64,000 nt of DNA, from positions 1-64,000 of the forward strand of contig SFDB01000002.1 of NCBI GenBank assembly GCA_004558825.1, read 5' to 3'. Shown here piece after piece: positions 1 through 7,853 of the stretch. This DNA comes from Clostridiales bacterium (GTDB lineage Bacteria > Bacillota > Clostridia > Christensenellales > CAG-138). Each line of letters begins with the position of its first letter. Within the stretch, counting starts at the first letter, position 1. The notes beneath the pieces were generated by a model that made no database searches, was not told where the DNA came from, and worked only from the letters and a program-made list of their open reading frames with translations. The position numbers and the translations under genes are program-made.

Positions 1-171
1 GGTTTCGGACGGTAGCTGTAAACGATCTGGCCGTTCATGGCGTCCGGCACGAAATACTCCTGCCGATAATAGGTGATAAACCGACCGAGGCGTTTTCCCG
101 TGTCTATGACCTTGAACTCTGCCCACAGATCCATCAGTCCGTTGCTGGCTGGAGTGCCGGTGAGCCCAAGG
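1..171 (-). pseudogene. Fragment of phage SNF2-type DEAD helicase
   Basis: The minus strand is open from the window edge and translates to helicase motifs: LTGTPASNGLMDLW, then a stretch around residues LGRFITYYRQEYF. This is the motif III region of the SNF2-like helicases encoded next to HNH and terminase genes in Clostridia phages. Reading toward the gene's 5' end, a TGA is met just before the ILGLTGTP stretch, exactly where the plus-strand HsdR sequence starts, so the N-terminal part is missing. It is a remnant whose remainder may continue left of the window. The family call is from motif recognition only. Confidence 0.6.
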
Positions 172-184
172 ATTCATTCTGGAT

Positions 185-709
185 GTGCTGAAGTATTATA
201 CGCCTATCGACAGCTACTATAAGCTAATGAAAACTGTTGATGACGATCCTATGTTCGACAAGAAAAGAGCTCAGAAAAAGCTGCGCTCCTTTGTTGAAAG
301 CAACGAGGTCACAATTTCAAAAAAAGCGGCTATGATGGTTGACCACTTCCACGAGCAGGTTATCGCCAAGAAGAAAATCGGCGGTCAGGCTCGTGCTATG
401 GTCGTTACGGCCAGCATTCTTTCCGGAGAAACCGACCCGAACAAGCTGTACGACTTAATCGCTGTTAAATACGAGCGTGATCCGAACATAAACAAAACCT
501 ACGGCAGAGCGTGGAAGCGTATCCGTGACCGCTACGCTGCGGAGCATCCGCTGTGCGAGGTGTGCAAGGAAAACGGAAGGTTCGTACCCGCAGAGGAAGT
601 TCATCATAAAAAGCCAATCTCACAGGGTGGCACTCATGCAAGGGACAACCTCATGAGCCTGTGCCGTTCCTGCCACACGAAAATACACCATGAGATTGGT
701 GACAGATAA
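185..709 (+). pseudogene. Chimeric ORF: HsdR pieces fused to an HNH endonuclease
   Basis: One open frame of 174 codons combines unrelated genes. Residues 1-76 resemble a type I restriction R subunit (HsdR), and the matching frame already reads GFILDVL from about position 170, before the GTG at 185. Residues 78-93 (LSGETDPNKLYDLIA) resemble a later HsdR segment, which implies an internal deletion. From residue 94 the protein is a phage-type HNH nuclease: CEVC (124-127), HH (140-141), N155, CRSC (160-163) and H168. The HNH core is complete, but its usual N-terminus and last residues are gone. No Shine-Dalgarno precedes the GTG. Best read as fused fragments rather than a working enzyme, although a folded HNH domain cannot be excluded. 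Confidence 0.6.
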
Positions 710-749
710 AAAGGCAATCCCTTTTGATCGGAATGACCTTAAATTGCTG

Positions 750-1661
750 TTATGGCTGAATGTCAAACATAGACAGCAGCTTTTTGAAGGTGTCTTGACC
801 ATCAAGGCAGGTATCGGTCAGATATCCTCTTTCCGATTCCCACTCAGAAAGGCCACGGTAATAAAACATCTTTTTGGAGTCTTCAATAATGAACGGAACG
901 ATACTGTGCCGCAGGCATTCTTTGAGTGCTATCAAACGGCCAACTCTGCCATTGCCGTCCTGGAACGGATGAATGCGTTCAAAGTTGTAATGGAATTCGA
1001 TGACATTTTCTATTGATACAGCATCGAGAGATTCGTAATCGGAAAGCAGAGCCTTCATTCTTGCCGGCACATCCTTGGGCTTGGCAGTTTCACGACCGCC
1101 GACTACATTTGCCCGCTTTTTATAGTCACCGACAGCAAACCATGAGAGCGTAGAATCCTTTGTACTCTGCTTCAGAATGCGGTGCAATTCCTTGATGATA
1201 TCTTCTGTCAGAGATTCTTCCGCATGGTCGATCACATAATCGATGGCACGGAAATGGTTTACTGTTTCGATGATGTCATCAACAGGAATGCCTTCGCCGA
1301 CATCCACTGTGTTTGTTTCAAAAATCAGTCGCGTCTGATCCTCGCTGAGCTTGCTACCCTCGATATGGTTGGAGTTATAGGTCATGCGAACCTGAAGTTC
1401 ATGATACAGTCCACCGGGCATACGGATGCTTTTTTCATCTCGCAGGGTTTGCAACAGCAAGTTGTCACTAATGCTACGGTACAGTTCTTCCGGTGTGCAG
1501 GATAAATAGGCAGCGATTTTTGCAAGTACATGCGCCGCAATTTTCTCGCCGCGACCGATTTTTGCAACTGTACGGGACGAAATGCCAAGTTCATCCGTTA
1601 GTGCGGTCTTTGTAAGCCCTTTGGCATTCAGCTTACTCAGAAGTCCTTCATAGGAAATCAT
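750..1661 (-). CDS. HTH-Fic family protein (probable AMP transferase)
   Basis: 303 aa. Residues 1-60 form a Cro/C1-type helix-turn-helix. The Fic core carries the catalytic loop HPFQDGNGRVGR at 231-242 (H231 catalytic, GNGR phosphate-binding). Residues 97-102 (SNHIEG) match the [S/T]xxxE[G/N] inhibitory helix, here N-terminal to the Fic motif (class II), so the enzyme is probably self-inhibited. Fic enzymes usually transfer AMP from ATP to a target protein; the target is unknown. It is full length with its own promoter and an AAGGTG Shine-Dalgarno, unlike the broken genes around it. The DNA-binding domain suggests autoregulation or nucleic-acid sensing (inference). Confidence 0.87.
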   Translation of the reverse strand: MISYEGLLSKLNAKGLTKTALTDELGISSRTVAKIGRGEKIAAHVLAKIAAYLSCTPEELYRSISDNLLLQTLRDEKSIRMPGGLYHELQVRMTYNSNHIEGSKLSEDQTRLIFETNTVDVGEGIPVDDIIETVNHFRAIDYVIDHAEESLTEDIIKELHRILKQSTKDSTLSWFAVGDYKKRANVVGGRETAKPKDVPARMKALLSDYESLDAVSIENVIEFHYNFERIHPFQDGNGRVGRLIALKECLRHSIVPFIIEDSKKMFYYRGLSEWESERGYLTDTCLDGQDTFKKLLSMFDIQP

Positions 1662-1684
1662 GAAATCACCTTCTTCCTTTACTT

Positions 1685-1713
1685 ATTATAACCAATCCAG
1701 CAGAAAAAGTAAA
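1685..1713 (-). promoter_or_regulatory. Sigma-A-type promoter of the Fic gene
   Basis: On the minus strand TTTACT (1708-1713) and a perfect TATAAT (1685-1690) are separated by 17 bp. The -10 lies 23 bp upstream of the Fic ATG. Seen in sequence; activity is inferred. Confidence 0.6.
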
Positions 1714-1842
1714 TGCAAATTCAAAAAGAAGTAAAGGTAGGGGCGATAAAATCTCCGGGACCTTATTATGCGGGCAGCGGCCTGGGGTCACGTGTGCGAA
1801 AAAGGCGAAATCAAAAGGGTAATTAAAGGAAGGAGGAATCGA

Positions 1843-2312
1843 ATGCCCACGAAATCCAACAACATAGGCGGTCAGGGCGGCGCAAGACCCGGTGCGGGAA
1901 GGAAAAAATCCGCTGTAAAGAACAAGGCCGAAAACGGCAATCCCGGCGGCAGAAAACTTGAAGTGCTAGATATTCCCGAAGTCGAGGGTGTTGAGATGCC
2001 CAAGCCTCACGATTTTCTTTCTGCGGAGCAGCGTGACGGCAGCGAACTGCAGGCGAAGGAAATCTACGAGGAGACTTGGAAGTGGCTCAAGCAGATAGGC
2101 TGTGCCGCAAAAGTCTCTCCGCAGCTCCTTGAGCGGTATGCGATGTGTTCCGCTCGGTGGATTCAATGCGAAGAGATGACAAACCGCATGGGTTTTCTCT
2201 CAAAGCATCCCACCACGCAAAAGCCGATACCGTCCCCGTTTATCAACATCGGTATCAACTACATGAACCAAGCCGTGCGGCTGTGGAATGAGATATTCCA
2301 AATCGTCAAAGA
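1843..2312 (+). pseudogene. Phage terminase small subunit, 3' end replaced
   Basis: Starts at ATG 1843 behind a strong AGGAGG (1831-1836). The N-terminus is basic and glycine-rich (GGQGGARPGAGRKK), as in P27-type terminase small subunits, which bind pac/cos DNA and present it to the large subunit. About 155 residues are recognisable up to NEIFQIVKE. There the natural C-terminus is lost: the frame runs on into out-of-frame capsid sequence and stops at 2598. The large terminase, portal and protease genes expected next are absent, so a deletion of several kilobases joined this gene to the capsid gene. Confidence 0.65.
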
Positions 2313-3173
2313 AACGCTTTGCAGGTCGGCACCGATTCCGAGGGCGGTTATCTTGTGCCGGACGAATTCGAGCATACCCTTGTTGAGGCACTGCAGGAGG
2401 AGAACATCTTCCGTAAACTGGCGCATATCATTCAGACGGCTTCCGGGGACAGAAAGATCCCCGTTGTTGCGTCCAAGGGCACCGCTTCCTGGGTGGACGA
2501 AGAAGGCTCCATCACTGAAAGCGATGATTCCTTCGGTCAGGTTTCCATCGGGGCCTACAAACTCGGAACCCTTATCAAGGTATCCAACGAACTTCTGAAC
2601 GACTCTGTGTTCCCGCTCGAGGGGTATATCTCCAAGGAGTTTGCGAGGCGCATCGGCGTCAAGGAGGAAGATTCCTTCTTCAATGGTGACGGTGACGGCA
2701 AGCCCGTAGGTATCTTCCATTCTACCGGCGGCGCACAGGTCGGCGTGACCGCGGCAAGCACTTCCGCAATTACCGCTGACGAGATCATCGACCTCTTCTA
2801 TTCTCTCGGTGCTCCCTACCGCAAGAAGGCTGTATGGGTGCTGAATGATGCGACCGTGAAGTCCATCCGCAAGCTGAAAGACGGCAACGGCAACTACCTC
2901 CGGCAGCCCGCTTTGACCGCCGACACTCCCGACACTCTGCTCGGCAGGCCTGTGTATACTTCCACCTCCGTTCCGACAATCGCATCCGGCGCGAAGGTCA
3001 TCGCGTTCGGTGATTTCAGCTTCTACTGGATCGCCGACCGTCAGGGCAGAATCTTCAAGAAACTCTCCGAACTGTATGCCACTACCGACCAGAACGGTTT
3101 TGTCGCTACCCAGCGTGTTGACGGCAAACTTATTCTGCCCGAGGCTATCAAGGTCCTTCAGATGAAGGTGTAA
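2313..3173 (+). pseudogene. HK97-type major capsid protein, N-terminus missing
   Basis: The frame begins abruptly at NALQVGTDSEGGYLVPDEF, the usual start of the mature HK97-fold capsid domain, and continues for about 285 residues to a normal C-terminus. The ~100-residue scaffolding (delta) domain, start codon and Shine-Dalgarno are missing; the nearest start-like codon is TTG 2319 inside the terminase piece. The fold-bearing part shows no internal stop. Joined directly to the terminase small subunit fragment, it is a remnant of a Siphoviridae-like prophage. Confidence 0.7.
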
Positions 3174-3184
3174 GGAGGCACGCT

Positions 3185-3514
3185 ATGAGCTACTACAACT
3201 ACTGCTTCAGCGTCAAGAAATGCAAAGCCTGTCCTATGCGGGATAATTGCAGGGTTGGAAAATCCAAGGGCCGGACTTACAGCGTTACATGTGCAAATGA
3301 AGCACACAAAGCCCGGCTTGAATTTGAGAGCAGTGAAGAATTTTCCGCCAAGCTGCGCATCCGCCACAGAATAGAAGAGAAAAACGGAGAAATGAAAACA
3401 GCCAACGGGTTCCGAAGAGCGGATTCTGCGGGCTTGGTTGCTATGCGATTGCAGGCATATTTCACCGCAATTGTGGTAAATATGAAGAGAATTGTGGCAG
3501 TAATTCCGGGCTAA
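3185..3514 (+). pseudogene. C-terminal fragment of an IS1182-type transposase
   Basis: About 109 residues. CFSVKKCKACPMRDNC is the cysteine cluster, and IEEKNGEMK carries the last catalytic Glu region of DDE transposases of the IS1182 group, followed by Q-A-Y and N-MKRI. Only the 3' part is present. The ATG at 3185 sits behind AAGGAGG, which probably belonged to the next phage gene after the capsid gene, so transposase sequence is joined to a phage ribosome-binding site. No terminal inverted repeat was identified. Confidence 0.6.
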
Positions 3515-3555
3515 TAGCTTGGGTTCTTTTCTTCCTGGCCATTGACTATCCGGTT

Positions 3556-3598
3556 GCTCTACGGTAACCGAAAAATAGTCGCCGTAGAGCCTTTTTTT
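3556..3598 (+). terminator. Rho-independent terminator
   Basis: A perfect 9-bp stem GCTCTACGG/CCGTAGAGC (3556-3564 with 3582-3590) is followed by C and seven T. It closes the fragment mosaic on the plus strand. Confidence 0.75.
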
Positions 3599-3865
3599 GT
3601 TTTTGCGTATGAACTTTTTAATTATAGGTCTGTAGGGTGTGCATAGCCATAAAAGGAATAATTAAAAGGTGCACCAAGTATTCTAATGTGAAGACATGGC
3701 GTTATCAGAGTCGATAAATATAATATAAAGAAATTACCCAGTGGACTGCATCTTTTCCATGGCCCTATTGACTTTAGTGGAAAACCGGGCATAATAGTAG
3801 GGGGAAATGCCACCCACGCCGAAGTATGCCTTTGGAATCTGCTGAAATCTGAAAAGAGAGTAAAA
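3599..3865. other. Intergenic stretch with a start-less open frame
   Basis: No complete gene was recognised. From about 3678 a plus-strand frame without start codon or Shine-Dalgarno stays open and runs in phase into the kinase gene at 3866; part reads GKPGIIVGGNATHAEVCLWN. It could be the 3' end of a lost gene fused to the kinase or chance. No promoter motif stood out. Confidence 0.35.
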
Positions 3866-4831
3866 ATGTATACGATTATGTTTCATACACTTCTTCAAAA
3901 ACAATACGGACTGCATCTAAAGGATATGCAAAAATCCAAAGTTGGGGCAGGCTCGGATACATGGTTTCTGGACTGCAATGAAGGAAAATTCGTATTGAAA
4001 TTCCCATCAAAAAGCAAAATCAACCACCCTGAACTGGAACCTGAGCTGTGTGCTTTTTTACGTAAAAATGGCATTCCGGCCTGTGATTTTCTTAAAAATA
4101 CATCTGGCAACTTCGTCTGCGAGACAGACGAGGGTAAACCCTTTACAATGCAAAGACTTCTGCCTGGAAATACCCCCCAATGGAATACTGCATCACAAGA
4201 GCTTTTGATAGAATCCGCACAAATGCTTGGCAGGATTCATCAGGTGTTGCAGAACTATCCACCCCTACCGGAAGGAATCGGGGCAGGCTTTTTCACATAT
4301 ATGACCCCTGAACGAGCACAAGCCTCCTACGAGAATTCTCTGTCTGTGGCAAAAAAGCTTGGAAGCCGCCAGAATATGGCGGAGCTGCAATGGCGTATAG
4401 ATTTTATAAAGCACTTTCCCCAATGGCAGTTCGATCTGAACAAACTGACGCTTCGTAATACCCATGGCGATTATTATATCAGTCAGTTTCTTTGTGACAA
4501 CAGACATCTAACCGCAATCATAGACTGGACAACTGCATGTATACATCCGGTTATTTGGGAAATCATGCGTTCCTTTGTGTATGGCGCTCCATGTTGTGCC
4601 GCAGGGAAAATCGACAGAGCGTTGTTGGATCGCTACCTTGATGCTTATTGCCGCTATGGAACGCTGAATACATACGACATTCAAAACCTATATAAGCTGT
4701 ACTTGCATCAAATTGCTGTCTGCGACTATTACGGGCAGTATTACTCGACCAACGCTCATAATCGCGAAATCTATCTGAAACAGGCACATCTTGCGACAAG
4801 GCTTTTGAAAAATATGGACAAATACATTTAG
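3866..4831 (+). CDS. APH-fold small-molecule kinase
   Basis: 321 aa. The C-terminal half carries the phosphotransferase signature: catalytic loop NTHGDYYISQ near residue 195 (Brenner HxDxxxxN with Gln in the last place) and the metal-binding IDWTTACIHPVIWE near residue 215. The N-lobe has a lysine-containing strand (KFVLKFPSK). This family (APH/choline kinase/homoserine kinase type II/CotS-like) phosphorylates hydroxyls of small molecules; the substrate cannot be told. ATG 3866 has only a weak site (AAGAGAG); the same frame is open upstream, so the true N-terminus is uncertain. The DUF2087 gene follows after 12 nt, suggesting co-transcription. Confidence 0.75.
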   Translation: MYTIMFHTLLQKQYGLHLKDMQKSKVGAGSDTWFLDCNEGKFVLKFPSKSKINHPELEPELCAFLRKNGIPACDFLKNTSGNFVCETDEGKPFTMQRLLPGNTPQWNTASQELLIESAQMLGRIHQVLQNYPPLPEGIGAGFFTYMTPERAQASYENSLSVAKKLGSRQNMAELQWRIDFIKHFPQWQFDLNKLTLRNTHGDYYISQFLCDNRHLTAIIDWTTACIHPVIWEIMRSFVYGAPCCAAGKIDRALLDRYLDAYCRYGTLNTYDIQNLYKLYLHQIAVCDYYGQYYSTNAHNREIYLKQAHLATRLLKNMDKYI

Positions 4832-4843
4832 AGAGGCGACAAT

Positions 4844-5152
4844 ATGGACACCGATTTGAGTGCGTTAGCACCATTTCCAGATCATTGCGGCCGCTTAACT
4901 GCGCTTCCGACAAAGAACAAGAAAAAACTAATGGCGCTGTGGCATCTATCATTAAAATTTGAAGCCGGGCGTAAATATACCGAGGCAGAGATTAACGATT
5001 TACCGGATGAACATACAACCTTTCTCGACCCAGCAACGATTCGACGGGAGCTTTACAACAAACACCTGCTTGATCGAACGGCAGATTGCAGGCTTTACTG
5101 GAAGGAACAGGGAAAAAACTCCGTTGAAGATTTTTTGACCCAATATACTTGA
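4844..5152 (+). CDS. DUF2087 domain protein
   Basis: 102 aa. It matches the DUF2087 pattern: GRLTALPTKNKKKL near the N-terminus, KFEAGRKYTEAEIN in the middle and LYNKHLLDRTADCRLYW near the end. The domain is often found alone or at the end of small regulators in Firmicutes; its function is not established. ATG 4844 follows AGAGAGGCGACAAT. Its position right after the kinase suggests the two are expressed together. Confidence 0.75.
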   Translation: MDTDLSALAPFPDHCGRLTALPTKNKKKLMALWHLSLKFEAGRKYTEAEINDLPDEHTTFLDPATIRRELYNKHLLDRTADCRLYWKEQGKNSVEDFLTQYT

Positions 5153-5259
5153 TTGGTCATATAACTGTCCGCATTGTTATTACAGATAGCACTGACAGTT
5201 GCGCCGAAATCCCCGTTGCACTTTCTTATTTCCATATCTTCTAACGATATATCGGATTC

Positions 5260-5299
5260 GTGTGCATTTCGTATCAAAATAGGTCTTTACTTTCATAAC
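5260..5299 (+). repeat. 40-bp imperfect direct repeat, copy 1
   Basis: Matches 6026-6065 at 35 of 40 positions by hand count, including CAAAATAGG followed by a C/T change and CTTTAC. Each copy is followed at once by a strong hairpin. The two copies bracket the HTH/zinc-ribbon gene. Confidence 0.6.
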
Positions 5300-5350
5300 C
5301 GGACACCAATTTTGATACGTTGGTTATCATTGTGGGTGTCCAGTTTTTTA
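5270..5350 (+). terminator. Terminator with overlapping alternative hairpins
   Basis: GGACACC (5301-5307) pairs with GGTGTCC (5335-5341), followed by AGTTTTTTATTTT, a terminator for the kinase/DUF2087 unit. Two other pairings overlap it: CGTATCAAAAT (5270-5280) with ATTTTGATACG (5309-5319), perfect over 11 bp, and ATAACC (5295-5300) with GGTTAT (5322-5327). These exclude the terminator or would form a pseudoknot, as in attenuators. Pairings are seen; a switching role is inference. Confidence 0.5.
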
Positions 5351-5406
5351 TTTTAGAAAATGTAAAATAGCTCGATAAACTTGAATTTGCAGCAACAGCG
5401 CGTTGC

Positions 5407-5435
5407 TTGATCATCTAATATACCTGTGCTATAAT
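5407..5435 (+). promoter_or_regulatory. Promoter of the HTH/zinc-ribbon gene
   Basis: TTGATC (5407-5412), a 17-bp spacer and a perfect TATAAT (5430-5435), ending 21 bp before ATG 5457. Confidence 0.65.
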
Positions 5436-5456
5436 TTTTATAAAGAGATGATTTTT

Positions 5457-5893
5457 ATGAATACAAAAGATGTTTTACTCGAACTACGAACAAAAAAAGG
5501 TTGTCACAAGAGGAACTTGCAGAAAAAATCCATGTTACCAGACAAGCAGTATCCCGTTGGGAAACGAGTGAAACAATCCCAAATACCGAAACACTAAAAT
5601 TGCTCTCATCTTTTTTTGATGTTTCGATCAATACATTACTGGGTTCTCCCAGAAAGCTGATATGTCAATGCTGTGGTATGCCACTTGATGATACTACAAC
5701 CAGCAAAGAACCAAATGGTGATTTTAATGAGGAGTATTGCAAGTGGTGTTATGATGATGGCAGGTTCAAATATACCAGTATGGAGCAGTTGATTGAATTT
5801 TGTGTAGAACATATGGCAAATGAGAATTGGCCTGCTGAACAGGTTCGGGCGCATATGGAATCAGTTGTTCCAAAACTAAATTATTGGAAATAA
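5457..5893 (+). pseudogene. HTH regulator with zinc-ribbon domain, frameshifted
   Basis: The natural product would be about 145 aa: an XRE helix-turn-helix (LSQEELAEKIHVTRQAVSRW), a linker, then a zinc-ribbon with CQCC and CKWC and a helical C-terminus ending KLNYWK. ATG 5457 reads 15 codons in frame, then the A7 run at 5492-5498 shifts the frame and translation ends at 5597. The rest is intact in the next frame (TTG 5501 to TAA 5893). One more A would restore a normal regulator. Its own promoter is intact. Sequencing error, recent loss and phase variation are all possible. Confidence 0.7.
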
Positions 5894-6025
5894 GAATAAT
5901 ATAATTTCTGTGAAAACAGGGCAACAACTCCCGGTTTATTGTGGGCTTTCATTTCTAAGCGTATTGAGATTCATGGGCGTGCACCATTAAAGATTCATTG
6001 GAACTTTTAAAGAAAAGTACGAGGG

Positions 6026-6065
6026 GTGTGCATTATGAATCAAAATAGGCCTTTACGTTCATAAC
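6026..6065 (+). repeat. 40-bp imperfect direct repeat, copy 2
   Basis: Second copy of the element at 5260-5299 (five mismatches), again directly before a strong hairpin. Possibly recombination scars or the edges of a small inserted unit carrying the HTH/zinc-ribbon gene. Confidence 0.6.
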
Positions 6066-6069
6066 AAGA

Positions 6070-6114
6070 ATAATCCGAACCGGATTCCCTTATAGGGAAT
6101 CCGGTTCGGATTAT
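6070..6114. terminator. Long bidirectional terminator hairpin
   Basis: A perfect 21-bp stem (6070-6090 with 6094-6114) with a 3-nt loop. It sits between the HTH/zinc-ribbon gene (+) and the convergent ABC transporter gene (-) and can end both transcripts. Confidence 0.7.
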
Positions 6115-6131
6115 ATTTGTTCTACTATAAA

Positions 6132-7853
6132 CTACTGCGCCACGGTGAAAAGGGCATGGAAGTAACCCCTGTTTGACATCAGCTTATCAAAGCTGCCGCT
6201 TTCCTCTATGTGTCCGTCCTTGAGGACGATGATACCGTCATAGCGGCGCAGCAGAGATTCCTCCAGCGTGTGCGTCACAATGATACGGGTTATGCCGTGC
6301 AAATCGAGAATATCGCTTGTGACCTGATGTGCTGTCTGCGCATCCAATGCCGCCGTTACCTCGTCAGCCAACAGGACGGAGGATTTTTTCAGCAGGCTTC
6401 GGGCAATAGATACGCGTTGCTTTTCACCGCCGGACAGTCCATTGCCACCCTCGCCACAGAGATAGCTTTCCCCGCGCTCCGCAATCAGCCCGGTCAGATG
6501 GGCGCGTCGTATAGCGTCGTCAAGCTCCTGCTGTGGGAAACTGCGGAACATCGCTACGTTATCCTTTATAGACGCATTGAACACAAACACATTCTGCTGA
6601 ATAACCGAAGTCATCTCGTACAGGGATTCCGGGGCCATGCGGCGAAGCTCCGTTCCGTCCAGAAGGATATTCCCCGTATACTCCGTGCTGCCTGCCATCA
6701 ATAAATGGAGCATCGTGGACTTTCCGCTGCCGCTGCCGCCTACAATGGCGTAGGCTTTGCCGGCCTCAAAAACAGCGGAAATCTCGTGCAGTACTTCTTT
6801 TTCTCCATTATAGCTGAATGACACTTTTTCAAGGCGAATATCGTGCTCCAACATGGAAAGCTCCTCACCGCCGCAGGCGGTAGGATTCTTTTCCAACGCC
6901 GCCGCCAGCTTGCCTATCAGTCCCAGCGCCGCCCTGCGGCTCGCCAGTAACCCCGGTAGTTCTGCGATAGGCTGTATCAAAAAGTTCATCAGGTTCACGA
7001 AGATAATCACAACGCCGGGGGTCAGCCCATAGCCGGACAGCGCAAGGTATGCACCGATGAGAAACACGCCAAGCTGCGCAAAGATACCTGCCACAGCGCC
7101 GATCATGCCAACAAGGGTTTTAATGCGTCGCTTGTTGAATTTCTCACTCTCTAATGCCCGATTGCTTTCGGCGAACAGCTTGAAAATCTCCCTCTCCGCC
7201 TTGAAGTTCTTGACGACCGCAAATCCGCTGAGGCAATCGTGCAGAGCGGCGGTAAAATCCTTATTCCGGTCGGAAACCCGCTTCTCCGCCGCCTGCAATT
7301 TGCTTCCCGTCAGAAGGGATGCGACGAGTGGCAAAATCGTAACGCCGAGGGCAATGGCGGTCATCAGCGGGGAATACCATAGCATCATGGCAAGAGCCCC
7401 AATAAACGCCACAGTCTTTGTGATAAGGGAAAGTTGCTGCGCAAGATAATCCGCCTCTATGCCGTTCGCATCGTTGGTAAGCGCCGAAAGATAGGTCGCC
7501 GTGCTTTCGTCCCGAAAGGATGAAATGCTCTTTTCGGTAAACTTTTGAAAGGCAAAATCCTTGTACTGCCGCATGGCCCGTTCAATAAATCGGGGCTGTG
7601 AAACGTAGTCCAGAAGAAAAGCCGCCACACACAGCAGCACAAAAGCACCGCTAATCTTTGCAAGCGTTCCGATAGGCAGCGCACCCGGAACGCCGGATGC
7701 TGCATCGATAAGCTGCTGCATTATCCACGAAAGAATCAAATTAAGGGAGCCTGAAACCAACGCACCAAAAACGGCGATGCAGAGTAAGGGGATATTCCGG
7801 CGGTAAAACTGCGCCGTGAGCTGTTTTTTCAAGAGTTTATTTCTCATCTTCAT
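6132..7853 (-). CDS. ABC exporter, fused membrane and ATPase domains
   Basis: 573 aa, a half-transporter expected to work as a homodimer. Residues ~15-310 hold six hydrophobic segments of a type I exporter (IPLLCIAVFGALVSGSL first). The ATPase domain has Walker A GGSGSGKST, the Q-loop region SVIQQNVFVF, signature LSGGEKQRVSIAR and Walker B SSVLLADEVTAALD, then H-loop IIVTHTLEES; all are intact. There is no C39 peptidase domain, so it is not a bacteriocin-processing exporter. The start overlaps the regulator gene upstream by 17 nt, implying translational coupling. Substrate unknown; a drug or peptide exporter is likely. Confidence 0.85.
   Translation of the reverse strand: MKMRNKLLKKQLTAQFYRRNIPLLCIAVFGALVSGSLNLILSWIMQQLIDAASGVPGALPIGTLAKISGAFVLLCVAAFLLDYVSQPRFIERAMRQYKDFAFQKFTEKSISSFRDESTATYLSALTNDANGIEADYLAQQLSLITKTVAFIGALAMMLWYSPLMTAIALGVTILPLVASLLTGSKLQAAEKRVSDRNKDFTAALHDCLSGFAVVKNFKAEREIFKLFAESNRALESEKFNKRRIKTLVGMIGAVAGIFAQLGVFLIGAYLALSGYGLTPGVVIIFVNLMNFLIQPIAELPGLLASRRAALGLIGKLAAALEKNPTACGGEELSMLEHDIRLEKVSFSYNGEKEVLHEISAVFEAGKAYAIVGGSGSGKSTMLHLLMAGSTEYTGNILLDGTELRRMAPESLYEMTSVIQQNVFVFNASIKDNVAMFRSFPQQELDDAIRRAHLTGLIAERGESYLCGEGGNGLSGGEKQRVSIARSLLKKSSVLLADEVTAALDAQTAHQVTSDILDLHGITRIIVTHTLEESLLRRYDGIIVLKDGHIEESGSFDKLMSNRGYFHALFTVAQ

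Noticed and set aside
185..709. Type I restriction system
   Set aside because: Only short HsdR pieces are present; no hsdM, hsdS or intact motor domain.
1..3514. Functional prophage
   Set aside because: Capsid and terminase are truncated; portal, protease, large terminase, tail and lysis genes are missing.
3866..4831. Aminoglycoside resistance gene
   Set aside because: The fold is APH-like, but the loop variant and low resemblance to known resistance enzymes do not support a resistance claim.
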